A program made the translations under genes and the position numbers. From contig NZ_CP158299.1 in assembly GCF_040256395.1 (NCBI RefSeq), forward strand, positions 1,083,501 through 1,147,500: DNA of 64,000 nucleotides, written 5' to 3'. Positions 50,803 to 60,495 of this stretch are shown here, piece after piece; position 1 is the first letter of the stretch; each line of letters begins with the position of its first letter. Source of the stretch: Deinococcus sonorensis KR-87. GTDB taxonomy: Bacteria; Deinococcota; Deinococci; Deinococcales; Deinococcaceae. The notes under the pieces are model-generated. The model was given only the letters and a program-made list of their open reading frames with translations. It was not told the DNA's origin and searched no databases.

Positions 50803-51180
50803 TCAGGGCTGCCGCGCCTCAATCAGCGCATTGACCCGCCCGCGCAGGTTCTTGCCGGAGAGCGGCTTGTACACGATGTCGTCGGCCCCCACCAGCTTGG
50901 CGTGGTCGCGGGTCTGGTCGTCGTCGAAGCCGGTCAGCAGCAGCACCGGCGAGTCGCGCAGCCGCTTGATGCGCTTGACGCGCGAGCAGATCTCGAAGCC
51001 GTCCATGAACGGCATCTTGACGTCCAGCAGCATCGCGTCGGGCGTGTGGTCCCGCAGGTAGTCCAGGGCGGCCTTGCCGTCCGGCACCGCGACGATCTCA
51101 TGCCCATCTGCCGAGAGGATGACCTCCAGCATTGTGCGGATCGCGGGTTCGTCGTCAGCAACCAGAATGGTATAGGCCAT
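50803..51180 (-). CDS. Stand-alone response-regulator receiver
   Basis: This 125-residue protein is a single receiver domain: acidic pair ADDEPAI, phospho-Asp in AMLLDVKMPFMDG, LLLTGFDDD and Lys in DDIVYKPLSGKNL. No output domain follows. Its close upstream position to the PBP gene suggests co-transcription and possibly a link to cell-wall synthesis. TATCAT on the minus strand lies eight bases before the ATG. Confidence 0.9.
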   Translation of the reverse strand: MAYTILVADDEPAIRTMLEVILSADGHEIVAVPDGKAALDYLRDHTPDAMLLDVKMPFMDGFEICSRVKRIKRLRDSPVLLLTGFDDDQTRDHAKLVGADDIVYKPLSGKNLRGRVNALIEARQP

Positions 51181-51258
51181 AGACGTCCATGATAATGCAG
51201 CGGCCCGGTTTGGTCCGTATGAAGCGGCAAAGAATCAGATGAGCCGCAGCGGCCGGGC

Positions 51259-52995
51259 TCAGCCGCGTGACGCGGCCGCGCCGGCCCGCGCCTCGTCGGC
51301 CAGCACCCGGCGCAGCACCTTGCCCACCGGCGACTTGGGCAGCTCCTGGCGCACTTCAAACAGCCTCGGGACCTTGTAGGGGCTCAGCCGCTCGCGGCAG
51401 TAGGCTTCCAGCTGCTCGGCCGTGGCGCTGTGGCCGGGGCGGAACACCACGAAGGCCTTGACCGTCTCGCCCCGGTGCGGGTGCGGCACCCCCACCGCCG
51501 CCGCCTCCAGCACCGCCGGATGCTGGTACAGCACCTCCTCCACCTCGCGCGGGTAGATGTTGAACCCGCCCGCGATGATCACGTCCTTCTTGCGGTCCAC
51601 GATCCGGAAGTAGCCGTCCGGGTCCATGACCGCCATGTCGCCGGTCAGCAGCCAGCGCTGGCCGGCCCGCTCGCGCATCGTTTTGGCCGTCTCGTCCGGG
51701 CGCTGCCAGTAGCCGGCCATCACGTTCGGCCCGGCCACATACAGCTCGCCCACCTCGCCGGACGGCAGCGGCGTGCCGTCCTCGGCGGCCACATAGGCAT
51801 ACACGCCGGGGAACGGCACCCCGATGCTGCCCTCGCGCTGCTCCCCGAAGATCGGGTTGCTGTGCGTGACCGGGCTGGATTCGGTCAGGCCGTAGCCCTC
51901 CACCAGGTTGGCCCCGCCGGTGATCTCGCGGAAGCGCCGGGCGGTTTCCAGCGGCAGCGGCGCCGACCCCGAGATGCAGGCGCGGATGCTGGTCAGGTCG
52001 TGTTTTGGCGTGTCCGGATGCTGATTGATGGCGCCGTACATGGTGGGCACACCCGGGAACATGGTCGGTTTGCGGCTGTCGATCAGCTGCAGCAGCATGC
52101 CCAGGTCGCGGGGGTTCGGCACCAGCACCAGCGTCGCCCCGATCAGCAGGCCCATGTTCTGGGCGGTGGTCATGCCGTACACGTGGAAGAAGGGAATGGC
52201 GGCCAGCAGCACCTCCTGGCCTTCCTTCAGGTCAGTCATCCAGGCGCGGCACTGCAGCGCGTTGCTGGTCAGGTTGTGGTGGGTGAGCATGGCGCCCTTG
52301 GGCACGCCGGTGGTGCCGCCGGTGTACTGCAGCAGCGCCACGTCGTCCGGGCGCACCTGCACCGGGCGTGGGCTGGGGGCCTGCGAGCGCAGCAGCGCCT
52401 TCATCCCGAACACCCGGCCGCCCAGCGGCACGTCCACCCAGTGGCCCTGGCTGCGCTCACGCACCGGGTAGAGCATGTTCTTGGGAAACGGCAGCGCGTC
52501 CTGAATGCCGGTCACGATGACGCGCTTCACCGGCACCGTGTCCTGTACCTCGGCGTAGCGCGGGTAGAAGGCGTCCAGCATGATCAGCGTCTCGCTGCCG
52601 CTGTCCTGCAGCTGATGGGCCAGCTCACGCGCCACGTACATCGGGCTGGTGTTCACCACCACCGCGCCCGCCAGCGAGGCCCCGAAGAACGCCACCACGA
52701 ACTGCGGGCAGTTGGGCAGCATGATGCTGACCCGGTCGCCCTGCTTCACGCCCAGCCGCTGCAGCGCCGAGGCGAAGCGCTGCACGTCCAGCCACAGCTG
52801 GCGGTAGCTGAGTTCGGAGCCCATGAAATGCAGGGCGATGCGGTTCGGGAAGCGGGCAGCCGAACGGCCCAGCAGTTCGTACACCGCGCTGTAGCTGTTC
52901 TCCATGTCGGCCGGGACGCCCGGCTCGTAGTGCTCCAGCCAGGGCCGTTCCAGGCCGCTGAGCGCCGCCGTCCCCATGCCACCTTGCGTCGTCAT
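51259..52995 (-). CDS. Long-chain fatty-acid-CoA ligase
   Basis: This 578-residue adenylate-forming enzyme would activate fatty acids with ATP and CoA. It has the P-loop YTGGTTGVPKGAML, the A5 motif VEGYGLTESSPVTH, TGDMAVMDPDGYFRIVDRKKDVIIAGGFNIYP and the catalytic Lys in LPKSPVGKVLRR. A strong ribosome binding site (GAAGGAGGAG) sets the ATG at 52995. A TATACT promoter box and repeats lie upstream. Confidence 0.92.
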   Translation of the reverse strand: MTTQGGMGTAALSGLERPWLEHYEPGVPADMENSYSAVYELLGRSAARFPNRIALHFMGSELSYRQLWLDVQRFASALQRLGVKQGDRVSIMLPNCPQFVVAFFGASLAGAVVVNTSPMYVARELAHQLQDSGSETLIMLDAFYPRYAEVQDTVPVKRVIVTGIQDALPFPKNMLYPVRERSQGHWVDVPLGGRVFGMKALLRSQAPSPRPVQVRPDDVALLQYTGGTTGVPKGAMLTHHNLTSNALQCRAWMTDLKEGQEVLLAAIPFFHVYGMTTAQNMGLLIGATLVLVPNPRDLGMLLQLIDSRKPTMFPGVPTMYGAINQHPDTPKHDLTSIRACISGSAPLPLETARRFREITGGANLVEGYGLTESSPVTHSNPIFGEQREGSIGVPFPGVYAYVAAEDGTPLPSGEVGELYVAGPNVMAGYWQRPDETAKTMRERAGQRWLLTGDMAVMDPDGYFRIVDRKKDVIIAGGFNIYPREVEEVLYQHPAVLEAAAVGVPHPHRGETVKAFVVFRPGHSATAEQLEAYCRERLSPYKVPRLFEVRQELPKSPVGKVLRRVLADEARAGAAASRG

Positions 52996-53010
52996 AGCTC
53001 CTCCTTCAGG

Positions 53011-53070
53011 GCTGCCGGCCCGCTGAACTGCATCTATTCTTGAACTCAGTATAACAAGGAGGCCGGCAGC
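53011..53070 (-). promoter_or_regulatory. fadD-like promoter enclosed by repeats
   Basis: TATACT on the minus strand (53048-53053) is the -10 candidate. Two TGAACT copies (53024-53029, 53041-53046) lie around the expected transcription start. GCTGCCGGCC (53011-53020) and its exact inverse GGCCGGCAGC (53061-53070) enclose both. A repressor site for fatty-acid control is plausible. Confidence 0.5.
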
Positions 53071-53095
53071 GGCACCGTAGAAACGGCACCAGCCC

Positions 53096-54040
53096 TTACG
53101 GGGGGGGCAGCGGCTCGCCGCCGTACTGCAGCGGCACCCGGGTCCACAGCGCCGGCGGGAGGCCGGCAACGCTGGGACCGTCGGTGCCGCGCAGCCGGTC
53201 CAGCAGGGCCCGCAGCGCCTGGGCCTGCGCCAGGGTGCGGCTGCGGTACCGTTGCTCGCGCATCACGCTGGCCCACACCAGCCCGCGCAGCGGATAGCTG
53301 CCCGGCACGTCCGGCAGCGGCAGCACCTGGGCCGGCGAGGTGGGCGGCGGCCCGCTGAGCCCCAGGACGCTGCGCGGCGGCAGGTCCTGGCCGCCCACGG
53401 CGCGCAGCAGCGCCACCTGGGCGCCGGGCGGCACGTCGTGCAGGGTGAAGACGGCCACGCTGCCGGGAATGTTCAGGTCGGTGCGCTGCGCGCCCAGCGC
53501 GGCCCGGGTGAAGGCGGCCCCGCTGCTCCAGTTGGACTTGAGCTGGGCGTACGGCCAGATGCGCGCGGCCACACAGGCGCTGGCCACCGCGTAGCTGACG
53601 CCGTTGCGCGCGACCCGGGCGCTCACCAGCACCGGCAGCGCCGGCAGCTGCACCCCCGGATTCAGCTGCGCCAGCGCCGGATGGTCCCAGGTGGGCAGCT
53701 GCCCGGCCAGCAGCCGGCAGAGGGTGGGGACATCCAGATGCAGCTGCACCCCCGGCAGCCGGTACGCCACCGCCACCGCGTACACGCCCACCGGCACGTT
53801 CAGGGCCGGCCTCAGTCCGGCCGGCGGCGCGGGCGGGGGCAGGCTGCCCAGCACCAGGTCGGCGCGTCCCGCGTACAGCTCGTGAAAACTGTCGGCCGGC
53901 GCCAGCGCCCGGAACGGCAGGTCCGGTACCCAGGGCGGCACGCTGCCCACCGCCCGCAGCGGCGGAACCGGGAGGGCCGGCACGCTCTGGGCAGGGGTCA
54001 GGCCCAGCAGGCCCAGGGCCAGCAGCACCAGCCGCCGCAT
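53096..54040 (-). CDS. PstS-like phosphate-binding family protein
   Basis: This 314-residue exported protein has a signal peptide (MRRLVLLALGLLGLTPAQS). YAGRADLVLGSLPP and NVPVGVYAVAVAYRLPG followed by LCRLLAGQLPTWDHPAL recall PstS-type proteins (TGK and the TWND-like loop). The ATG at 54040 is eight bases after phoU. The family and the Pho context suggest phosphate sensing or uptake, but no PstCAB genes are adjacent and the binding-site Ser/Thr residues are not clearly conserved. Confidence 0.7.
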   Translation of the reverse strand: MRRLVLLALGLLGLTPAQSVPALPVPPLRAVGSVPPWVPDLPFRALAPADSFHELYAGRADLVLGSLPPPAPPAGLRPALNVPVGVYAVAVAYRLPGVQLHLDVPTLCRLLAGQLPTWDHPALAQLNPGVQLPALPVLVSARVARNGVSYAVASACVAARIWPYAQLKSNWSSGAAFTRAALGAQRTDLNIPGSVAVFTLHDVPPGAQVALLRAVGGQDLPPRSVLGLSGPPPTSPAQVLPLPDVPGSYPLRGLVWASVMREQRYRSRTLAQAQALRALLDRLRGTDGPSVAGLPPALWTRVPLQYGGEPLPPP

Positions 54041-54048
54041 CCCCGACC

Positions 54049-54687
54049 TCAGCGCTGGCCGGTGACCCAGTACTGCACCCGCTCGGCCACGTTCTCCATG
54101 TGGTCGCCGATCCGCTCCAGGCTGCGGCCCACCCGCATCAGCACCAGCGACTTGCTGATGTTGCGCGGGTCTTCCAGCATGTAGGTCACCAGCTCGCGCT
54201 GCACCTGCTCGTACAGGTCGTCCACCTCGTCGTCCATGTGCAGCGCCATGGTGGCGCCCGGCACGTCGCGGGCCACGATCGCCTGCGTCAGCGCCTCGCC
54301 CATCTCCGAGAGGCGCTCCAGCATACGCGACAGATTCACGTACTTCTTGAGCGCCGGGGCGTGGCTCAGCTCCTCGCCGTCCTCGGCCACGTGCACGGCG
54401 TAGTCGCCCATCCGCTCGATGTCGGTCAGACTCTTCAGCACCAGCGCGATCAGCCGCAGGTCGCGGGCCACCGGCTGGTGCAGCGCGATCAGCCGCAAGC
54501 ACTCGGCCTCCACCCGCGCCTCCAGCTGATCCACCTGCAGGTCCAGCGCCTTAACCTGCGGCGCCAGCTCCACCTCGCGGTCGTTCAGCACCCGCCCGGT
54601 CAGCGGCAGCATCTGCTGGACGATGGCGAGCATCTCCAAGGCTCCATTCAGGATGGTGTTCAGGTCGTGTTCGAGTGCCTCGCGCAT
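54049..54687 (-). CDS. phoU: Phosphate signalling protein PhoU
   Basis: PhoU (212 residues) restrains phosphate transport and Pho signalling. It consists of two three-helix PhoU repeats, with metal-cluster-like acidic motifs MDDEVDDLYEQV and ERMGDYAVHVAED/ERIGDHMENVAE. The ATG has GGAG eight bases upstream and lies 28 bases after the kinase gene. Confidence 0.93.
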   Translation of the reverse strand: MREALEHDLNTILNGALEMLAIVQQMLPLTGRVLNDREVELAPQVKALDLQVDQLEARVEAECLRLIALHQPVARDLRLIALVLKSLTDIERMGDYAVHVAEDGEELSHAPALKKYVNLSRMLERLSEMGEALTQAIVARDVPGATMALHMDDEVDDLYEQVQRELVTYMLEDPRNISKSLVLMRVGRSLERIGDHMENVAERVQYWVTGQR

Positions 54688-54715
54688 GTGTCTCCTACGG
54701 TAGCGGATTTGAAAC

Positions 54716-55704
54716 TTACATCATCCCTGCCACGGTGGGCAGGGTGAAGCAGAAGGCGTTGTGCGGTTCCTGGCCGTCGCGGACGCGGCGCTCGGCCCAG
54801 GCCTGACCGCCCCAGCCCTGCACCACGCTGCGCACGATGTACAGCCCCATGCCGCTGCCGTTGCCGCTGGCGTTGGGGCCACGGGTGTGGGCCCGGAAGA
54901 TGTTCTCGGTGTCGGGGACCGGGGCGCCCTCATCCAGCACCGCCACCTCCACGAAGCTGCCGCGCGCGCGGGTTTCCACCGTGACCGGCCCGCCGCGCGG
55001 CCCATACTTCATGGCGTTCTCGATCAGGTTGAGCAGCACCTGCAGCAGCTTGTCCGGGTCGGCGCGCACCAGGTGGTCCTCGCCGAAACTCAGCCGGGTG
55101 CCCGTGCTGCTGAGGTCCTGGGCCAGCAGCCGTTCGGCGCGCACAAACGCCTCGCTGATCGGGAAGGTGCGCGCGCGGGTGGGCCGGAACCCCACCGCCA
55201 GGTCCTCCACCAGCCGGGCCAGCCGCTCCACCTCCGACAGCCCCTGCCGCACGAAGTTCTGCTGCAGCTCCGGCGGCATCGCGTATTCCAGCGCCTCCAG
55301 CACCCCGCGCAGCCCCGCCACCGGCGTGCGGAACTCGTGCGACAGGATGGCGGCGGCCTCGCGCAGTTCGGCCTCGCGGCGGCGGTGTTCGGTCACGTCC
55401 TCCACGATCAGGGTGCCGCCGCCCTGCGACAGCGCCGCCTGACAGCGCAGGGCGCGGCCCGCCACGTCCAGCTCCAGTTCGCCGCCGCGTTCGGCCAGCG
55501 CCTCCAAGGTGTGCCGCCGCAGCACCTCCAGCAGTGGCCGGCCGCTGGCCCGCTCGCTGGACACGCCCCACAGCCGGGTGGCCGCCGCGTTCAGCCGCGT
55601 GACCAGTCCCCCTTGGTACAGCACCACCGCCTGCGGCAGCAGGTCCATCCAGTGGTCGTCGGGGCAGGGGAGGCGGGGGCCCGGCTGGCCCTCTGACGGC
55701 TGCG

Positions 55705-55708
<4 letters not shown>
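54716..55708 (-). CDS. PhoR-like histidine kinase without membrane segment
   Basis: This 330-residue kinase has a PAS-like N-terminal domain (LLPQAVVLYQGGLVTRLNAAATRLWG), HisKA (AAILSHEFRTPVAG) and HATPase (LLNLIENAMKYGP, GNGSGMGLYIV). No TM helix is present, unlike E. coli PhoR, so sensing may occur through contact with PhoU or a cytoplasmic signal. The ATG overlaps the regulator stop (ATGA). Operon context supports a phosphate role. Confidence 0.87.
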
Positions 55709-56406
<698 letters not shown>

Positions 56407-56425
56407 ACCTTCATTCTTGCGCTGC

Positions 56426-56443
56426 AGGTCAGGCGAATGTCAG
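56426..56443 (-). promoter_or_regulatory. PHO-box-like tandem repeat
   Basis: On the minus strand CTGACAT (56443-56437) and CTGACCT (56432-56426) are spaced 11 bp, resembling the PhoB consensus of CTGTCAT repeats. They occupy the -35 region relative to a leaderless start at 56406. Confidence 0.6.
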
Positions 56444-56556
56444 GTGAGGGCGGGCGGCCCGTCCCGGCGCTGCGGGCCAGCCGGGCGCGGCGCCGGCTGG
56501 CCGGGCAGGCGTCCGGCCCGGTCGGCCGTGTGATGGCCCGGTCAGGTGGCCGGTGT

Positions 56557-57231
56557 TCAGCGCAGAAACGGGTTGCTGGCACGCTCGGCCCCGATGCGGG
56601 TCGGCGCGCCGTGGCCCGGATAGATCACCGTGTCGTCCGGCAGGCCCAGCAGTTCGCGCCGAATGCCCCCGATCAGCAGTGGATGGTCGCCGCCCGGCAG
56701 GTCGGTGCGCCCGATGCTCCCCTGAAACAGCGTGTCGCCCACCACCGCAAAGCCGCTGCCCTGCTCCGCTTCTGCCACGAACACCACGTGCCCCGGCGCG
56801 TGTCCGGGCAGCTCGCGGGCCCGCAGCCGCAGCGTGCCCGCCTCGAACAGCTGGTCCTGCACGATGTCGTGGTCCGGGTCGGCCGGCTGCACGAACGGCA
56901 GGTTCCAGCGCGCCGCGGACGCCTCGCCCAGCTGGTAGAGCGGCCGGTCGGCCGGGTGCAGGTACACCGGCACCTGCAGCTGTTCGCGCAGCGGCTGGAC
57001 CGCCCCGATGTGGTCGAAGTGCGCGTGCGTCAGCAGGATCGCCTGCACCTGTACCCCGTGTTCACGCACCCAGGCGAGCAGCCGCTCGGCGTCGTCGCCC
57101 GGGTCGATCAGGAAGCCCTGGCCGCCCTCGTCCCAGACCAGCACCGCGTTCTCCTGAATCGGGCCGGTGGACAGGCTGGCCACCCGCAGGCGGCCGTAGC
57201 TGGTGGGGGCAGGAAAGCGGGAACGGGTCAT
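56557..57231 (-). CDS. Metallo-beta-lactamase-fold hydrolase (glyoxalase II-like)
   Basis: This 224-residue hydrolase has the zinc motif THAHFDHIG (His69, His71, Asp73, His74), [29 protein letters not shown] and the final YPGHGAPT. The pattern matches glyoxalase II-like proteins that cleave thioesters such as S-lactoyl-bacillithiol or glutathione conjugates. Leaderless start. Confidence 0.88.
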   Translation of the reverse strand: MTRSRFPAPTSYGRLRVASLSTGPIQENAVLVWDEGGQGFLIDPGDDAERLLAWVREHGVQVQAILLTHAHFDHIGAVQPLREQLQVPVYLHPADRPLYQLGEASAARWNLPFVQPADPDHDIVQDQLFEAGTLRLRARELPGHAPGHVVFVAEAEQGSGFAVVGDTLFQGSIGRTDLPGGDHPLLIGGIRRELLGLPDDTVIYPGHGAPTRIGAERASNPFLR

Positions 57232-57237
57232 GGCGGC

Positions 57238-57243
57238 AGTGTA
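57238..57243 (-). promoter_or_regulatory. -10 box of the MBL hydrolase gene
   Basis: TACACT on the minus strand, six bases before the ATG at 57231. Confidence 0.65.
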
Positions 57244-57276
57244 CCGGGCGGTGGCCGCGCGCGCCGTCATCTGCGC

Positions 57277-57282
57277 CAGAAT
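57277..57282 (+). promoter_or_regulatory. -10 box of the 76-residue protein gene
   Basis: CAGAAT lies six bases before the ATG at 57289, divergent from the MBL promoter 34 bases away. Confidence 0.5.
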
Positions 57283-57288
57283 GGGCGC

Positions 57289-57519
57289 ATGAGTGACGAA
57301 CTGAACCTGGCGCGCCGGATCCTGCAGGGCCGTGCTGTCCAGCAGGTGCCGGACGACGAGGTGCTGCAGGAGGCCGAGCGGCTGCTGTCCGGCTGGATGC
57401 AGGGAGAGCTGCGGATGGAGCGGCCCAAGCTCTACGACCACTACGCCCTGGTCTTTTCGGCGCTGATCCGGCGGGTGCAGCAGCTGGAGGAGCGGGTGGC
57501 GGAGCTGGAGCGGCGGTAA
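57289..57519 (+). CDS. Small helical protein, unknown function
   Basis: This encodes 76 residues, almost all helical. The last third ([18 protein letters not shown]) is a coiled coil, preceded by [16 protein letters not shown]. No family recognised. It shares a divergent promoter region with the MBL hydrolase. Confidence 0.65.
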   Translation: MSDELNLARRILQGRAVQQVPDDEVLQEAERLLSGWMQGELRMERPKLYDHYALVFSALIRRVQQLEERVAELERR

Positions 57520-57555
57520 AGCTTCACATTTTCCACATCGGCTTCGAAAAAACTC

Positions 57556-57561
57556 CATACT
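57556..57561 (+). promoter_or_regulatory. -10 box of the asparagine-synthase-like gene
   Basis: CATACT lies six bases before the ATG at 57568, within an AT-rich stretch (57520-57567). Confidence 0.55.
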
Positions 57562-57567
57562 TCTGCT

Positions 57568-59418
57568 ATGGAACATCTGCCTTCAGGCTTCGGCCTGACC
57601 GCGACCCATCTCAACACGGCCGCCGCCGAGCTGCCGTTCCCGCTGCACCTCCCGACGGAGCAGGCGGCCAGCTGGCACGGTCAGCTGGGAGTGGGCGCGC
57701 TACATCTGACCCTCCATCTGCGCGATGTGCCGCTGGCCACCCAGCGGGCGCGCGGGCTGTTGCTGGCCCTGCACGGCCACGTCTACGGGCACACCCCGGC
57801 CTCGTTGCTGGAGATCTATGAGCAGCAGGGGCTGTCCGCGCTGCTGTCGCTGGAGGGCCACTTCACCCTGCTGCTGATTGACGTGCGCCGTGAGCTGGTG
57901 GCGGTGCTGACCGACCTGGTCGGCTCGCACAAGGTGTACCGGGCGGTGAGCGGCGCCTCGCTGCACCTCGACACTGACCTGCGCACCCTGATGGCGGTGC
58001 CTGCCCTGCGTGGCCGTGCGCTGGACGCCGCTGGGCTCGGCAGCGCGCTGGCCAGCGGCCACATGGTCTCGGGCCTGACGCCCTACCAGGGGGTGAGCAG
58101 TCTGGGCCGCGCCAGCGTCCACGCGTTGCGCCCCGGGAGCCCGGCGCCGGTGCTGAGCCGCCAGCAGTTCTGGGACGACGCCTACACCCCGGACCCCAGC
58201 CGCTTCGTGACCCGCGCCCAGCAGGCCGAGCGGCGGGCCGAGCTGTCCACGCTGCTGGTTCAGGCGGTGCAGCGGCGTCTGGTGGGGCCGGACGTGCCGA
58301 CCCTCTCGCTCAGCGCCGGTCACGATGCCCGCACCATTCTGGGCGTGCTGGGCGGCGCGCTGGGGGTCAAGGAGGGCCGGGCTTTCTCCTATGCGCTGGG
58401 GCGGCCGCTGGCCGGCAGCGACGCGGCGCTGTCGTCCGGACTGGCGGCCCACTACGGCTACCGCTTCCGGCTGATGCCCTCCTACCAGGGCGACCTAATG
58501 CAGACGCTGTGGCAGAACGCCCGCTGGGGCCAGGGCGTCACCAACTTCTGCGACGAGGCGGACGCCTGGTCTGCCCTGGCCACCCAGCCGGTGGGCCAGC
58601 TGTGGGTGGGCGAGCACAACTTCGGGTACGCCGACCCGCTGCCGCTGCACACCCAGGAGGACGTACTGGACCGGCTGGGCCTGCGCTCCTGGAACCAGCT
58701 CGGCTGGCTGTCGCCGATGCTGGAAAGCGGTGTCCAGTCGCGGCTGATGGGCGCGTGGCAGGAGACGCTGGAGCAGGTGACCGGCAGCGTGGCGCACCTG
58801 CCCAGCCTGCAGGACCAGCTGGACACCCTGTACGCCGAACAGCGCCTGCAGTACATGCTGCTGCCGTGGCGCCAGCACTTCGCGGCGCGGGCGGTGCGGG
58901 GCGGTCTGGTACTCAACCCGCTGCTGGACGGCGACGTGATGCGCTTCATGCGCCGCGTGCCGGGCGAGTGGCGCCTGGGCAAGCGGCTGTTCCGTGAGAC
59001 GGCGGCCGGACTGTTCCCCGAGCTGTACCAGCTGCCGTTCGCCACCCGGGGCGCCTACGAGGCCGACTGGGCGCGGGAGATCGCGCGGCAGCGCGGACCG
59101 CTGCTCGAATGGCTGCGCGAAACGTCCAGCCCGCTGGACGGGTGGCTGCCGCCGACCGTGCTGGCGCGGCTGATCGGCGGTCAGCAGGCGGGCGTCAGCC
59201 GGAGCCGCGCGCTGCTGAAATCGGCCCGCCAGGCGCTGAAGCCGTGGCGGCGCACCCGGGTGGCGCTGACGGTGATGGGTCCGCTGCGGCGGGTCGCGCA
59301 CCCGGTGAGTCAGGAGACGCTGCTGATGCGCGCCCTGACGCTGCGGGCCGCCCTGCAGCTCACCGAGCGACAGGCGGACCGGGCCGAAGAGTTCCGCTCG
59401 GACGCCGTGCCGCACTGA
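57568..59418 (+). CDS. Asparagine-synthase-like protein with altered active sites
   Basis: This 616-residue protein has the two-part layout of asparagine synthases. The N-terminal half resembles a glutaminase fold ([45 protein letters not shown]), but residue 2 is Glu, not Cys, so it cannot hydrolyse glutamine. The synthetase half has [17 protein letters not shown] where SGGxDS would bind ATP pyrophosphate. Related orphan proteins occur in surface-polysaccharide and peptide-modification loci. Nothing in the neighbourhood gives a substrate. Transcribed alone, ending at a hairpin. Confidence 0.8.
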   Translation: MEHLPSGFGLTATHLNTAAAELPFPLHLPTEQAASWHGQLGVGALHLTLHLRDVPLATQRARGLLLALHGHVYGHTPASLLEIYEQQGLSALLSLEGHFTLLLIDVRRELVAVLTDLVGSHKVYRAVSGASLHLDTDLRTLMAVPALRGRALDAAGLGSALASGHMVSGLTPYQGVSSLGRASVHALRPGSPAPVLSRQQFWDDAYTPDPSRFVTRAQQAERRAELSTLLVQAVQRRLVGPDVPTLSLSAGHDARTILGVLGGALGVKEGRAFSYALGRPLAGSDAALSSGLAAHYGYRFRLMPSYQGDLMQTLWQNARWGQGVTNFCDEADAWSALATQPVGQLWVGEHNFGYADPLPLHTQEDVLDRLGLRSWNQLGWLSPMLESGVQSRLMGAWQETLEQVTGSVAHLPSLQDQLDTLYAEQRLQYMLLPWRQHFAARAVRGGLVLNPLLDGDVMRFMRRVPGEWRLGKRLFRETAAGLFPELYQLPFATRGAYEADWAREIARQRGPLLEWLRETSSPLDGWLPPTVLARLIGGQQAGVSRSRALLKSARQALKPWRRTRVALTVMGPLRRVAHPVSQETLLMRALTLRAALQLTERQADRAEEFRSDAVPH

Positions 59419-59422
59419 ACGA

Positions 59423-59443
59423 GGGGGCAGCCACGCTGCCCCC
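59423..59443 (+). terminator. Hairpin after the asparagine-synthase-like gene
   Basis: A 9-bp GC stem with a 3-base loop (59423-59431 with 59435-59443) starts five bases after the stop. No T-tract. Confidence 0.55.
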
Positions 59444-59450
59444 GTACAGC

Positions 59451-59477
59451 AAAATCCCCGCGTTAAGCGGGGATTTG
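59451..59477 (-). terminator. Rho-independent terminator of tRNA-Trp
   Basis: On the minus strand ATCCCCGC and GCGGGGAT (59467-59474 and 59454-59461) form an 8-bp stem with a 5-base loop, followed by TTTTG. It lies just downstream of the tRNA. Confidence 0.8.
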
Positions 59478-59480
59478 TTG

Positions 59481-59556
<76 letters not shown>

Positions 59557-59594
59557 GTGCTGCCACTGCTCCGCCTGGTTTCCCAGGCCCGAAC

Positions 59595-59623
59595 AGTGTA
59601 GCAAAGCGGGTGCAGGCCTGCAA
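59595..59623 (-). promoter_or_regulatory. Promoter of tRNA-Trp
   Basis: On the minus strand TTGCAG (59618-59623), a 17-base spacer and TACACT (59595-59600), ending 38 bases before the tRNA 5' end. Confidence 0.7.
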
Positions 59624-59654
59624 GACCGGGTCCAGGGCGGACAGCGGGCCGCCG

Positions 59655-60437
59655 TCAGAGCAGCTGCAGCGCCGCCTGCGCGAACTGCCGGAAGGCCGCG
59701 TTCAGGCCCTGGAGCGCCGCATCGTCCGGCTCACCCTGGGCGTTCAGGTACAGACCGGCATTGACCTCCAGCCCGAAGGCCGGCACGCCGCTGCGCCGGG
59801 AATGCTGCAGGCTCAGGGTGTCGCTGGCCCACGGCACGCCCACCGCCACCTCCTGCACCGCAGCGCCCGCCAGCACGTCCGCAAATGCCTGCTGAGCGGC
59901 CTGCTGGAGTGCCGGAACCAGCGAGGGCGGAAAGGTCGGCTGGTCCGGCTCGCCCACCATCAGCGTCAGCGCGGGCCGGGGCCGGCCCTCGTCCGGGCCC
60001 AGCTTCGGGCCGAAGGCGGCCATGCAGTGCCCCACGATCATCAGCCGGGCGCCGGGCAGCTCCGCCGTGACCTGCCGCTCAAAAGTGTCCCAGTAGCGCC
60101 GCAGCCGCGCTTCCATTTCCTGGTGATCCGGCTGGGCCGCCTCCGGATACAGCGGCTGACGGTCGAATCCGCCGCGCTTGACCACCCCATTGTCGCTGCG
60201 GTCGTCGCGTTCGCGGTTCAGGTCCACCACAAAGCGCGACCACGGCGCGTTGAGCGTGCGGGCACCCGGCACCAGAAAGATCAGGTCGGTGTACGGATCG
60301 CCGTCCAGAAACAGCCGCCGCAGCAGGGCCTCGCGTTCCGCCGTGTTCCACAGCCGGTCGCCCAGCATGGCGTGCAGCACGGAGGCGGGCACCGCGCCGC
60401 TGCTGTGGGGCGTCAGGATCAGCAGGTCTTGAGACAT
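59655..60437 (-). CDS. N-formylglutamate amidohydrolase-family protein
   Basis: This 260-residue protein resembles the HutG-type FGase family that releases formate from N-formylglutamate in histidine degradation. LLILTPHSSGAVPASVL, FVVDLNRERDD, MIVGHCMAAFGP and FGLEVNAGLYLNAQG hold the likely zinc and substrate residues. No hut genes adjoin it. Leaderless start at 60437. Confidence 0.82.
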   Translation of the reverse strand: MSQDLLILTPHSSGAVPASVLHAMLGDRLWNTAEREALLRRLFLDGDPYTDLIFLVPGARTLNAPWSRFVVDLNRERDDRSDNGVVKRGGFDRQPLYPEAAQPDHQEMEARLRRYWDTFERQVTAELPGARLMIVGHCMAAFGPKLGPDEGRPRPALTLMVGEPDQPTFPPSLVPALQQAAQQAFADVLAGAAVQEVAVGVPWASDTLSLQHSRRSGVPAFGLEVNAGLYLNAQGEPDDAALQGLNAAFRQFAQAALQLL

Positions 60438-60443
60438 GCCGGC

Positions 60444-60449
60444 AGCATA
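60444..60449 (-). promoter_or_regulatory. -10 box of the FGase-like gene
   Basis: TATGCT on the minus strand, six bases before the ATG at 60437. Confidence 0.65.
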
Positions 60450-60483
60450 CCCGGGTGTGGGTGGACCGGGTGCAGCCGGGCAC

Positions 60484-60489
60484 TACACT
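60484..60489 (+). promoter_or_regulatory. -10 box of the enoyl-CoA hydratase gene
   Basis: TACACT lies six bases before the ATG at 60496; this rules out the longer GTG-type starts upstream. Confidence 0.65.
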
Positions 60490-60495
60490 GCGGCC

